Part shown: positions 1 to 11,000 of the stretch, one piece after another
Layout of the letters: each line of letters starts with the position of its first letter
How positions within the stretch are numbered: position 1 is the first letter of the stretch
NCBI RefSeq assembly: GCF_030272615.1
Contig: NC_081408.1
Location: 201,214,341 to 201,278,340 of the forward strand
Source: Cryptomeria japonica
Lineage: Eukaryota; Streptophyta; Pinopsida; Cupressales; Cupressaceae
Direction: 5' to 3'
DNA length: 64,000 bases
Notes under the pieces: generated by a model
Told to the model about the DNA's origin: nothing
Database searches by the model: none
Seen by the model: the letters and a program-made list of their open reading frames with translations, nothing else
Translations under genes and position numbers: made by a program

Positions 1-1190
1 GTAACTTTAGGACTTATATTGTTTTGAAATTGTTGAATGAAAGAATTTGCAAGTTGTTCGAAAGAAGTAATAGAATAAGAAGGCAACAAGCAATACCATT
101 GTAGGGATTTGTCTCTTAATGTTCTAGTGAACAGTTTTGCAAGCAACCTTTGGTCATAAGCAAAATCAGTACATGTTGTTTGAAAAGTCTTAACATGTGT
201 TAGAGGATCACCTTTACCATTATAAAGCTCCAAATGTGGGATTTCAACATGTTTAGGGGGAATAGCTCGGACAATTTCAAGAGAAAGTGGGCTCACAACG
301 TCAAATGTGGGCACACTAAACTTAGATTGATTCATAGAGGCAATTTGTTGCTGTAAAGAAGAGACAGTTTGTGCAAGATTGTTAATGGTCGCTTCAGTCG
401 AAGAATTCATATTGGATGTGTTAGATTGAGATGGAGGTGTTATGTTATTGAAAGAAGGTAAAGAGTAAGGTGGTGGGACTCTATGATAATTAGTCATAGG
501 AGATGATTCGATAGGAGGAACACTACAAGGTGGAATGGAATGGTTAAACAAATTGCCCCCTTGCGTCATGTTCATTTGTGGAGATATAATAGGGACATTC
601 ATTGAAGGAATGAATGAAGAAGTCGGATTAAATGAAGGAAGAGGGTTAATTGAAGAAGAAGGGTTGCCCCCATGACTAGTAATCACGGGAGGAATGTCTT
701 GTGTAGAAGTAGCCATTATTTTTGATGTAAAGGTAGGTATGCTAGCAATAGAAGTCATCAAAGGAATAGAATGATTGACTTGAGTAGGAGGTTGTGTATA
801 ACCTAAAGATTCGGCACAACTCTTCATAGGCATCACATTTGAATCCACAATGTGTGAAATACCACGCAAAATATCAATTCCATTCTTATCACTTTGAAGC
901 ATATGTTTTAGACCCTCAATTAAAGGAAGAGCTTGACTATCAGGGTATTCTTGAGACATCCATTGTCAAAAATCGTCAAATTGGTTATCCAATTTCGAAA
1001 GTTGTTCTTCAAAAACCTCATGGAGAGCTTCTTCATCATTAAGAGGATTAGAGGAATTACCCATGTCCTCATTAAAAAGGCTATTCAAATTAGGTTCCAT
1101 TTCCTCAGTAATTAAACCTCGGAAAGACTTAATTCTACGGCTTCGTCTAACGGGAATAGTGTAAGTAGGGCTTATTGTTGTAAAACTCAT
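1..1190 (-). pseudogene. F gag polyprotein, N-terminal part, one internal stop
   Basis: Gag coats retrotransposon RNA in cytoplasmic particles. Reading minus from the ATG at 1190, the frame starts MSFTTISPTYTIPVRRSRRI, meets an in-frame TGA at 966-968, and then stays open to base 1 by my reading. The middle is a low-complexity Pro/Ser/Asn region. Near bases 1-260 lies a typical retrotransposon-gag core: a short LELYNGKGDPLTHVKTF segment, then LRDKSLQWY, then SFEQLANSFIQQF. This matches the family pattern in which an aromatic residue follows a run of small helices. The start is chosen because it is the first ATG after the leader and the following residues are charged. The single stop makes the copy inactive or dependent on readthrough. 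The C-terminal half, with any zinc knuckle, is outside the window. Confidence 0.8.
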
Positions 1191-2344
1191 GCACTAGAGA
1201 AGGAGAGAAAGTTGTGAATTTAGAGGTAGCAATTTTCAGTAAAATCAGCCAATCTTCTGGATTTAAGCTGTTAAATGCAATCACAACAGTCTCCCGAAAT
1301 TTCGGAAAAAATGTCCGGGACCGTGGCACCCGGAGTGCAACACGGTCCTTGCAACTTTTTTTGAAATTTGCAGGGATGGAAGGTATGATGATTTTAGAGC
1401 TAATCTGAAAAAATTGAGTGATTTTATGATCTGTAGGTAGGCCAAATTAAAGTTGCAATCTCAAAATTGAACCCTACCCAGATTGTCGAAAAATGCAAAA
1501 TTGGAATTTTGAAAAAGAGAGGGAAACTGAAATTTTGAATTTTATGATTTTAGAGGGAATGTCAAGAGCAATGCAAATTTTGAAATTTGAAAATTGACTC
1601 AATTTCACGCAAAATTCAATTTTGAAAGCGGAAATTAAAGTTGTTGTAATTAAGCACTTAATTTCAAAAGTCACAAATTGTAAGAATTTGAATGAAGCAC
1701 TGAAATTTCGAATAAATGCAAACACACTTTTCAGATTTAGGACAGTAAGAACACAATTTTGACACAAAATTTCAATTTCGATGATTTTTGAATGTTTAGA
1801 AGCCTTAATCCAAGCAATCACAAGACCAACTTTGACTGTAATTTTGAAAGTGTTAGATTTGATAAAATCAGCCAAAATTCTGAATTTTAGCAGAAAAACA
1901 CAGTAAGATCTCGCTCCCGAAATTTTGGAAAAAATGTTGGGGACGATGGCGCTCGGCGCCATGGTCCTCGCAACTTTTTTCCAAATTTTCAGGGATGAAA
2001 GATATTGTGATTTTATTGCGGAATCCAAAGTTACAGCTGATTTGGAGATGTTTTGATTAGTGAAATTGTCGGACAAAGGTTGAATCAAGAGGGTTTCAAA
2101 AATTAGGGTTTTGACACTTAACCACTTAATTTTCAGAGTTAAAGCACAAATATGAATTGATAATTTGTAATAGAAGGGCAGATCTGAAACAAGCATTAAT
2201 GATTAAATATTTCACAAGTTTAATTACTTAAAAGGAAAATTTAGGGTTTTTATGCAATCACCTCTAAAATTTTGCAAAAGATCAAACATGGAAATGTAAT
2301 CAATTTTTTTTTTCAGATCTAAGCATGAAAAATCAGAAAGGATG
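1191..2344 (-). other. F untranslated leader between primer site and gag, with hairpin repeats
   Basis: No credible gene. The stretch is very AT-rich, with runs of AAATTT-type words. A 240-codon open frame at 1474-2196 (minus) is made of I/K/F/S-rich low-complexity text and looks like a chance frame. Two copies of a GC-rich inverted repeat (about 1313-1355 and 1938-1969) stand out from the AT background, each followed by a CAACTTTTTT tract on the plus strand. Confidence 0.6.
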
Positions 2345-2362
2345 TTCACGTCGGGTTCACCA
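2345..2362 (-). other. F primer binding site, tRNA-Trp type
   Basis: The plus strand reads TTCACGTCGGGTTCACCA, which matches the 3' end of plant tRNA-Trp including CCA as I recall it. On the minus strand this is an 18-base primer site starting TGGTGAACCC, three bases inside the LTR edge, the normal position for minus-strand DNA priming. Confidence 0.8.
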
Positions 2363-2365
2363 AAA

Positions 2366-3568
2366 TGTAAAGCGGAAAATCGCGATCGAACCCTAGTTGC
2401 TCTCCCCTCTTCCAACTCCAAGGAGAGAGAAGGGAGATTCACTAGGGTTGATGGTTTTCACTTAGGGGAGAGACTTTACATTCAAAAGAGGGGTTGAAAC
2501 CCACAAGATCCAATCCCACGCAATGCAAGATTGGATGCTAAATGTGTTTCAAGGGTTAAGACAGCAAGGCTACCCTCTTTTGTAAGGAATGTGCATAGAA
2601 GAATTAAGCTAGGAATGCATAGAAAATGATAAAGATTCGCTTATAAACTGAGATAGGGATATAGGATGAAGCTGCGGACCTGGAATTAGCAGTAAAATGT
2701 TGATACGGCACTGTCCTGCAAATTTGGGCAAAAGTTGTCGGGACGATGGCGCCTGGCGCCACGGTCCTCCGAAAAATCCACGAAACGAAGGGGGATCTGT
2801 TCGTCTCTGCACAAGGATTCCAGATCTTCAATTTCAGCCGCGTACCTGCAACCTACACACAGAAAAGCGAAGACGATTGGGGGGTTAGGGATTAGGGGTT
2901 TGCCTTTAGGTCAAACCCCAATTTTTGGAATTAACCAAGAAATGAGCAAGTGTTGTAAATGTAAATGACTGTAAAATAAGTACTAATACCTTGTTCTAAG
3001 GATGTTTGTATCCTTATGTGCGAAGGTATAGATGTTGTATGTTGTATGTTGTAGCATGTAGTATGTGATCTCCTCTTCAATGGTTGAATCCTTGTCTTGA
3101 ATGCAACACTTAGCCTTGAATGGAGACTTGAAATGATCAATTGCTTGAAGGAATGCTTGAATGCTTGAATGCTTGAGTATAGTTTCCACGCTTTGTACAC
3201 ATATCCTCTTCATGCCAAATGAGAGAGAAAAATGTAGTTTATATACTTGCCAATTAGGGTTAAAAGACTGATTTTCCCGACCTTAGGCCGACCAGGAAAT
3301 GTAATTTCCAAATTGCAAACAAAATGACCCGCAATCTCCTTAGGAGACCGGGCCCAAAATAGGACCCAGGGACCAGGGCGCTGGGCGCTCTGGTCCCACC
3401 TCCCAGGATAGCAGGGTGCAAGGAGGTTCAGGCCAGGGTACTTGAAAAATGCAGTTTTTGGTGTCGTGAGCAAGTTTCAGGGTCTCCATTCAGGTTGCGT
3501 GTTGTGTCGCCATCGTGAAGACCAAAATGCAGTCGAAATTGCAAGTGTCACAATTTTAGGACGCTACA
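2366..3568 (-). repeat. F 5' LTR (1203 bp)
   Basis: Minus-strand termini are TGTAGCGTCC at 3568 and CGCTTTACA at 2366, so the LTR has TGTA...TACA ends. The inner edge is set by the primer site and the outer edge by the break into PMD coding sequence. The LTR carries two more copies of the hairpin repeat found in the leader, near 2741-2770 and 3369-3397. No second LTR is in the window for comparison. Confidence 0.85.
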
Positions 3569-3818
3569 GGAGGATCCTATATACATCCTCAGGAGTGATA
3601 GTCAACTTCCCCACCGGCAGATGAAACGTGTTATGCTCCGAATGAAAATGCTCTACCAATGTTGTGAGCATCCCATGGTTCACACAGATATTAGGTAATC
3701 ACAACAAATGAGTCAAGCCGCACAAGTCAATATGAGCCTGCTCAACCTCAGATAAATGTTGCACTAATGCCATAGTAGGAGGATACACACATTTGAATAA
3801 CACAGGAGGTAATCGAAC
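3569..3818 (-). pseudogene. Plant mobile domain (PMD) exon, antisense gene of element A
   Basis: The minus strand gives a typical PMD N-terminal stretch: a Leu/Val/His-rich start, then LTTLVEHFHSEHNTFHLPVG, then KLTITPEDVYRILRIP, where F cuts the gene. The EDVYRIL motif is characteristic of the PMD (aminotransferase-like, PF10536) found in MAIN/MAIL-type proteins and in transposons. An in-frame TGA lies about 28 codons earlier, so the copy is dead. The exon opens at a TTTTTGCAG acceptor (AG at 3819-3820). An upstream AGAG/GTAAGT donor lies at 4264-4266, giving a 447-base intron. Transposon-borne PMDs have no settled function. Identification is by motif memory; a profile search would settle it. 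Confidence 0.75.
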
Positions 3819-4265
3819 CTGCAAAAACCCAACAATGAAGCGTCAGAAAACATTCCAAATGAGTCTACAAGAGAAGCAAAACATCACGCAAATCCAACTA
3901 AGTCAAATGCAAAATCAAAATTTCACGTTTACACCTTCAAAAATGCTCACTGTCTCTCGAACGACAAAACACAAATAAGCAACATTTCGTACGAGCCAGA
4001 ATTAGCTCTCGCATGACAAACTTTTAGACTTCGTACGACAAAATGGTCTTTTTATAGACCTGTCGTAGGACACGAGGGTGTATCCTGAATGACAAAACTA
4101 ATGACCTTAAATGACAAAATAAATTATGCCAGTTACTTGTATGAGACAGGATCCTATCTCGCACGATAAACCGTGATGCCCGACCCCAAACATGCAAAAA
4201 ACTTGCAAAATGAACAAAAAAATTTAAAATTAAAAACATAAATAGGTTTAAGATCAATCACTTAC
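3819..4265 (-). other. Candidate intron of the antisense PMD gene, rich in CGTACG-like words
   Basis: A GTAAGT donor and a T-rich TTTGCAG acceptor bracket 447 bases. Inside are repeated words of the form GTCRTRCGAG, the clearest being TTCGTACGAG near 3986 and TTCGTACGAC near 4029. The same words recur in the 5' leaders of elements B and C. Confidence 0.55.
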
Positions 4266-4489
4266 CTCTGGCTCGTAGTTTCAGGGTCGATTATGTCTTC
4301 TCTAGCGCTTGAATCGATGCTGACAAGTAGGGACCGCGATTTTCTTCGCATAAGGCTTTTTGAATTTTCAAACTTGGAGGGTTAAAATGAATTGAAAATG
4401 ACACTTTTGTCCCATATATAGCCAAAAACCTAATTTTTCAACTTGCTCTAATGGATATGAAAATTGTACCCTTAACTAATTTGACCGTT
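4266..4489 (-). other. Candidate first exon and upstream region of the antisense PMD gene
   Basis: On the minus strand this stretch contains the words GCATCGATTCAAGC and CCAGAG/GTAAGT. The same GCATCGATTCAAGC block precedes the donor of the second PMD gene at 57849-57904, so the two genes share a 5' exon. A TATATATGG word lies at about 4420. Coding content of this exon is unclear. Confidence 0.45.
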
Positions 4490-5462
4490 CTGATTCCATT
4501 TTCGGGATCGAAATCGAAATTTGAGATCATTTTGCTAGTCAATTTCAGAATTTGTACCACTTAGCGCTCTTTTCATCAAAAGCTTGTTCTTTCTTCAACT
4601 TTGCGCTCAATTTCTCGCTAAATTTTCAAAAATTCCTCTTAATCATTTTATGCTCAAACAACTTATCATCGCTAAATAAATTGCCTATCATCATGTACCC
4701 TCGCTATCTTTTGATTTTGCTACCGAGGGGGCATACTCGTGACCTTATGACCTCAAAGTCGATAATTTCTTTCAAAAATCTTCATGAAAAGTCGAGCAAA
4801 AAAATCTTTTCCAACTAAAGAAAATCAATCAAATAAGACCTCATCACTAGGGGCATCTCAACTTCATCACTTTATATCAAGCTGAGATTTCTCGATCATC
4901 TAAATCAAATCAATCGCTAGGGGCATATCAGTTTCATCGCTTCAAATCAAGCTGATATTTGTCTTCATCTGAATCAATCTCTTAACGTTAATTAGTTTCA
5001 TCTCTTTTCATCAAGTTTATTATTCGTTTAAACTCAATCAAGGGTTTAAAGAGTTTCTTTGATCACACTCAATCTAAGCAGGTGTTCAATATTTGTCACT
5101 TTGGATCAAGCTGGACAGTTTATCTTCGCTCATCATATCTTGATCAATCAAATTCAAGATCGATTTTTAATCATCACTCACTATATCTAAGTTCAATCAA
5201 GTTCTAGATTAGTAAGATCCGCTTCTTGATCAATCAAGTTCAAGTTTGGTATCTTTTGTTTTCTATCATTCCTAAGTTCAATCAAGTTTGGGATTGGTGT
5301 CGCTTTAATCAGACTTCATTCAACTTTGTCATTTCGAATCAAGCTAAACACCTCACTTTGTATCTAGTTCGTGATCAATCAAGTTTAGAATTGATATCTC
5401 CTAGACATCAACTATTCTTTTAACCAATGCGTTGCTCACACATTATTTCAAAGAGGGGCAAA
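4490..5462 (+). other. A 3' non-coding region and polypurine tract
   Basis: No gene. From about 4490 the DNA matches, in opposite orientation, 60504-61560 of element D. It is built of degenerate repeats around AAGCTGATATTT and ATCAATCAAGTTC. The last bases, AAAGAGGGGCAAA (5450-5462), form the polypurine tract that primes plus-strand synthesis; it abuts the LTR directly. Confidence 0.7.
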
Positions 5463-6570
5463 TGTAATACCCTAAAAATGGTCATCTAAACAATGGGCCC
5501 CTAATCTCGACAACATCACCAAGGTCCTAACCAAAGTCAATTAAATCAATCTTGAGCACATAATTAATTCTTTAATCATCAAATGTCACATGGAAAAATT
5601 AATCAATCAATATTAATTAAATATTTGTTTAATTAATTAAATCATTCCAAGTAAATCATTTTAAACAATTATCTTATTTATTTTAATTAAATATCCTAGC
5701 ATATTTAATTAAATAAATCAATTTGCCATTAAATCATTAAAAAGAGAAATTAATTTAATTAAATAAATCAATTTGCCATTAAAGTCATCAAAAAGAGGAA
5801 TTAATTTAAATAAATCAATTGAGCACAAATCTTCAAAAACGGAAATAAATCAAAAAAGGAATTAATTGACCAAAAAAGAATTAAACATTTGAGAAAAGAC
5901 ATCAATTGGAGATAATCTTGAAAAAAACAAATTAAAAATTGATAAATAATCTCAAAGAAAGCAATTAAAACAATTAAATCTCAAAATTGAATGAAATAGA
6001 GAATAAATCAGTTATTTCTTGATTTTCTCTTAATTTTAGTTCAATTTCCTTTAAAACTAAGAAAAGCATCCAATCACATCAATTCACTTGGATTGTGCTT
6101 CCTCTTGGAAAATCTTGACCTCTCATCATCATTTGATCTTAGCCGTTGGTTTCTTTCTGAATTTTCTATAAATTCAGGCTCATCTCTCATTCAAAAAAAA
6201 GGCTAGAGAATATATTGTTATTATGTTGTTTTTGCTCTAGGTTCATTGAGAATATTGCATATTAGTTATTTCATATTGATTAAATCATTTAGCTTAATAT
6301 TGCTTAAATCTTGTTAGATTAATCTTGCATCCATTTAGCTTAATACCATGCTCATATAGATTAAAGTCCTTCATCTTGGTGTAGTCTAGTCACTGGATTG
6401 CTTATACAAATCTAAGAGCAATCTTATACTCGCATCTTTTAGAAGGCAATGGGTTGATTTGTTATGGTTTTCATATTCATGCTTATATCTGTCTAACCAT
6501 ACATGTAATGACTTAATTGAAGTGTTGTGTCTTGCAGATACAGATCCTTATTTCACTTTTCACACACACA
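5463..6570 (+). repeat. A 3' LTR (1108 bp)
   Basis: Starts TGTAATACCCTAAAAATGG and ends CACTTTTCACACACACA. The first half is AT-rich with TTAATTAAAT runs. A word CTATAAATTCAGGCTC near 6170 is a likely TATA box and transcription start region; the same word occurs at the matching place in the B LTR. Homologous LTRs lie at 31190-32231 (plus) and 59366-60503 (minus). Confidence 0.85.
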
Positions 6571-7600
6571 CCTTCTACCTCTAGTGGTTCTTCTTGTTCC
6601 TACAATTGTGCCTAGAAAAGGAAAAGGAAAGGAACCTATATTGTCAAGGTTAGAATACCATATCTTTGAGCTTTCTGTTCTTCTTGATATTACCTACCTT
6701 ACTATGTATGACAAGGCTAAGTGTTCTCATTTTTATGGTCCTTCATGTATAGAATTGGTATCTTAGTGTTTGAGGGATCCTATTGTTCCTTTACTTGATC
6801 CTAAAGAAATAAAGGGAAAGGTACCTATAGATGAAACTAAGGTTCTTGTGTCTAAAGTACCTCTTCTTTCATGTCTACATCCTTCCCTTCCATCATCAAT
6901 GGCTATGAAAATGTATCTCCCTATTATGCAAGATGTTATAGAGTCTTCTTAGTCTTCTACTCTTGGTTCTCATCTACATAAGAAACATATTGCACATGAG
7001 AGTAAGTGTCAATGATAGGTGATGGCTTGGGAATGTGCGGCCATATTGAAGATCAAGGATCAATCTTTTGTCTTAGCTTCTACATATTATTTTATTCCTA
7101 TTCCAATTTTCACTACTACTATATTTGATTTGGTTTATGCTCCTTCTAGATTAATTCTAAATTATTCATGAGATTTTGATGAGCCTCTTCCCAAAAGGGT
7201 GCATTTTTTATCAGTCCCTCCCTATAGATACCTCTTATTACCTTTGTTTCTAATATTACTCCATTTGTGCAACCCATAGACATGCTTCATGATAAGTTTG
7301 TTTCCAACACAACTCTTTCTTCTTCTCTTGCTTCCTCTCTACATCTTTATCTTAGCTTTTCTAGGGTCCTTCAGCCTACCATGGTTGTGAAGTTTTTATT
7401 GTAACCTCCTAAGTGTAAGTTTTAGGGCCCCATTCTTGAGTTATATCATTAGAAAGTTAGCTCCCGCATCTCCTCATTAATCTTCTATCTTAGTATTTGA
7501 GTAGGCTTCACCTTCTATAGATTTTATCACCGCCCCTATCCTTGAGTCTAATGATGCAACTCTTATTTGACAACCTGAAAGCAATGAAAAATAATAGGTT
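6571..7600 (+). pseudogene. Degraded coding-like stretch of unknown product
   Basis: Two short frames follow each other in the plus direction. One contains VPRKGKGKEPILSRLEYHIF (within 6527-6766). The next, 6770-6952, contains RDPIVPLLDPKEIKGKVPID. A third piece near 7030-7150 reads AAILKIKDQSFVLASTYYF. The piece near 7030 and the two listed frames look like remnants of one protein broken by stops. I do not recognise it. It lies just outside the A LTR, so it is flanking DNA into which A inserted, perhaps gag-like sequence of an older element. Confidence 0.35.
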
Positions 7601-8016
7601 AGTTGAACATGCCAAATACATAAAAAAATATTTTAAAAGCATTCCAAAATATTTTAAAAATAGGTTACCTTTTATTTATGCACCAATGCTCCATTTGATT
7701 TTCTCTTATGGATTGGATGATGGGAGGAATGTGGTTGCCCAAACTAGCAACATGATGTTAGGAGGAAGATGGATTGGATAGAAGGAATGACAACATGATG
7801 ATACGATTGATGAATAATGAATGATAAAATGGAAAAAATGATGATAGCATATGAAGAGATAGTTAAGATGAGAGAAGAGGCATTCATTTAAAGATTTTTC
7901 ATGAGGAAAATCAATGACCAAGATTCAATGTCAAATAGAGGGTTAGGATTTAATGGGAGTGTGGTCCAGAATTTGGAGGCTTAGCCTTGTTACAAGTGTT
8001 AGAAGGATAAGTTAGG

Positions 8017-11000
8017 TGTAATGCCCCACCAGGAAACCCTGAAGGGATAAGCCAAAACTCAAGAATAGAGTGCAATTTTTTTTTTTTTAAAGTTACACCA
8101 CATTAAGATACAACAAGCTATCAAAGATTCAGATTACATAGCGGAAGACATCAACTAACCCCTAAAGAGTTTCCCAACAAGATTACTTAAATTTCACAAT
8201 ACACTTAACTCACACAATTAATCCAACAAGCTAATTATCTTAATAACAAGATAATTCTTAATCAGGATAATTTCTTTCAGAAGATGGAAATATAGATCAC
8301 AAGCAAAGATTCATCCATTAAGATCTATTCATAATCTTCATTCAAGCTTTTCATTAAAATACAAGCCATACATCTAATATTCTAACACACTAGAATTTCA
8401 TCATAAACATATGAGATCTTTTCAAGCATACTTAATTTCCTTAACAACAACTGAATATATTCCATTACTCTAAGTTACATTCTTTCATATTCCAATTTAT
8501 TGCATTTTAAAAGATGATTGCATACATGCATCTATGATAAATCTCATCTAAACCACTTATGCATTCGATCAAAATGGCATTCATACATGCTAACACTAAA
8601 CATGAAATAAGAAATAAAAGCATCACATAACACCAAGATGATCTCGGAGTTCACCCCTAAAGGACTACATCTCCAGGTCTGCTCAACTGCAAGACCCCTC
8701 TGATAATTAATAAAGTTAAGAATACAAGCGGTTACACCATTTACAATCCAGCCATCAAGGCGAAACATAAACAATATACAAGCGACCGCATCGGTCAATT
8801 AATACATAAACGATCCCTGAAAAGAAAAGGATCCAGCTGAACATAAGCAAAGCTAATACAAAGGTCTAGGAGAGCATCCACAAAACTGAGTCACCACCAC
8901 CCAAGGTCTAACATGAAACCAGGTACTCACAAAGGTAAAGACAATAGGGTGACCCACAAAAGTGCTCCTAACAGGACAAAACGACAACACACTAGCGAAT
9001 ATAAGGACAAGTGTCATCACACAACCTGGTACGGTTACCATGGCAAGTCTTCATAGGTCCCGGCCCCATACACTGGGTTACCCTGGCAACCTAATCCGAG
9101 CCTCCAGCCCATCCAAGCTTCATGTGGACCCAAACATCCTCTCGTGAAGACAAGGATGATGGTTTGCCATTTCAGGCCTTCTCACAGCACGTTGGGTCTA
9201 TGTTAGCACTCGTCCCATGTGTGAGGCACATTTATCTTACTTAGAGACTACATCCTAATCTACTGATAGGTTATCACTTATTAGACTCACTTTCGATGGG
9301 TTACCCAATAGCCACTTTGGGCGCGGCCCCCAATCGAAAGCCACTTTCCCTTACGACACTAGACTATACTCAAATGAACTCAAAAACCAAGGAATACACA
9401 TGGTCAGACGAACGGAGTTCAAGATGGAGAAATCCACCATTTGGTCAAACATGACTTCATACGAGGTGCACTGACAGATGGTACTCTAACTAGAGACTTG
9501 ACCGACTAAGGTCAACCACGAATCATCATTCGACACCCACATAGAGGATATGACCAACTATGACACCACCACAATACAACAGTCAACTCAGGACCGAGGA
9601 TTGATACAGGTACCCCAAATCAATCCATACGACAAGGTCCTATCAAACAAAGCACGACTTACCATTACATAAGCAAAAGTGAATATAGAAATTAAACTCG
9701 CATAGGTAATATTCAGCAGATACAATCTTTTCTAAATGGATCTAAACATTAAAAGTCAATCAAGTTTTCTACATGATCTATAATAGATTGCAGTTATCTA
9801 CCTCATTAAGATACAGGTTGTCCTTGGTTTTCTAACTCTCTAAGGTTCATTGCATCGAACATACAAAAATATGCCATAACGAGTTCTTTAACCAATTTCA
9901 CAAGAATATAATTTAAACAACCATTAACCAATTAATTAAGATATTTAATCTTCAATTAAAACATCATTGATGTACTGGTTCAAAATAAATCCTACACATT
10001 TGTCTTTTCCAAAACCAAATTACACTATACAAATATACATATTTAGGAAAGCCAAATAAAGGAAATCCAATCCCAGATTAACAAATTGTTTCCTTGAGCA
10101 TATAAAAAAAATTACTAAAATTAACTATTAATTAATGAATATATTTAATAATCTACGATTAATTAAATATAAAAAATTAATAATTAATAACGGAATTAAC
10201 AAATTAAGTATTTTATTACAAAAAAATATGCATTAATAATAAGATAAGATTTGAATATTAATTATTGTATATTTAACCTTATACAATTAATTAACAACAA
10301 ATTATACTTGAAGTATTAATTAGTGCCAATATTTAATCATAATAAAAAAAAACTTAATTAAAATTTACCATAAAATAATACTAAAATATTATATATATAT
10401 TTTTTTGAATTAAAAAAAAACATAAAAAAAAAAACATTTTTTTTTAAACTAACGAAAAAAAAACATTGAAATGGGGGAGGGTACCCAGGTGGACCCCCGC
10501 GTGGGCCCCCCCCTTGGGAGCTCACACTGCCTCCCAATGGGAGCATGCAGCCCCCATGGGAGCGCTACTGTTCCCAAAGGAAGCACGCAGCCCCCATGGG
10601 AAGCACTGCTGCCCATTGGACACACAACACCCCTCCACGTGGTGGGGTACTCTCCCACGTGGTTGGGGTTTCCATTTTTCTAATTTTATTTTATATTTTT
10701 TTTTTAACATTGATCACTATGCAACACACAGTTAAAAATAAACAGTCTCCCAGAGACTAAAGAATAATAAATTTTTATTTTTAATCACCCATTTGCAATT
10801 TTATTTTAAAATACCCAGATCAGGAAAGGGGAAAATTTCTCCAAAACCAACAGCATATTGGCCAAACAAGATTGATCTTCACAAATTTAACATCCAATCT
10901 GCCAAACCCCCAACTAAATCTCAATTTTATTTATTTTAAATCATTCTTAGCAAACCAGAAATTGATTTGAAAACAAAGAATGAAATCAAGGAGGGATAAT

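Larger units (their letters stand above)
1..3568 (-). mobile_element. Element F: 5' portion of a Ty3/gypsy-type LTR retrotransposon
   Basis: In minus-strand order the stretch reads LTR (3568 to 2366), a three-base gap, a primer binding site, a leader of about 1.15 kb and gag, which runs off the window at base 1. Protease, pol and the 3' LTR must lie outside. The right edge (LTR start TGTAGCGTCC on the minus strand) abuts a plant-mobile-domain exon of another element, so F inserted into that gene. The target duplication cannot be tested because the far end is missing; the five bases just outside are GGAGG. Assignment to Ty3/gypsy rests on the gag pattern only. Confidence 0.85.
3569..6570 (+). 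mobile_element. Element A: 3' end of a Tat-type element with antisense PMD gene
   Basis: The plus-strand order is antisense PMD gene (3569-4340), 3' non-coding region (about 4490-5449), polypurine tract, 3' LTR (5463-6570). The LTR is the same family as those at 31190-32231 and 59366-60503. The 5' side was displaced by F. Nothing resembling a primer site follows the LTR, which confirms that it is a 3' LTR. The five bases after it are CCTTC. Confidence 0.8.

Noticed and set aside
1474-2196. 240-codon open frame on the minus strand in the F leader
   Set aside because: Low-complexity I/K/F/S text in AT-rich DNA between primer site and gag, and it overlaps a hairpin repeat; no protein-like motif.
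10358-10760. Seven overlapping frames of 60-90 codons on both strands
   Set aside because: All arise from the GC-rich repeat island; repeats of Pro/Gly/His text without start context.
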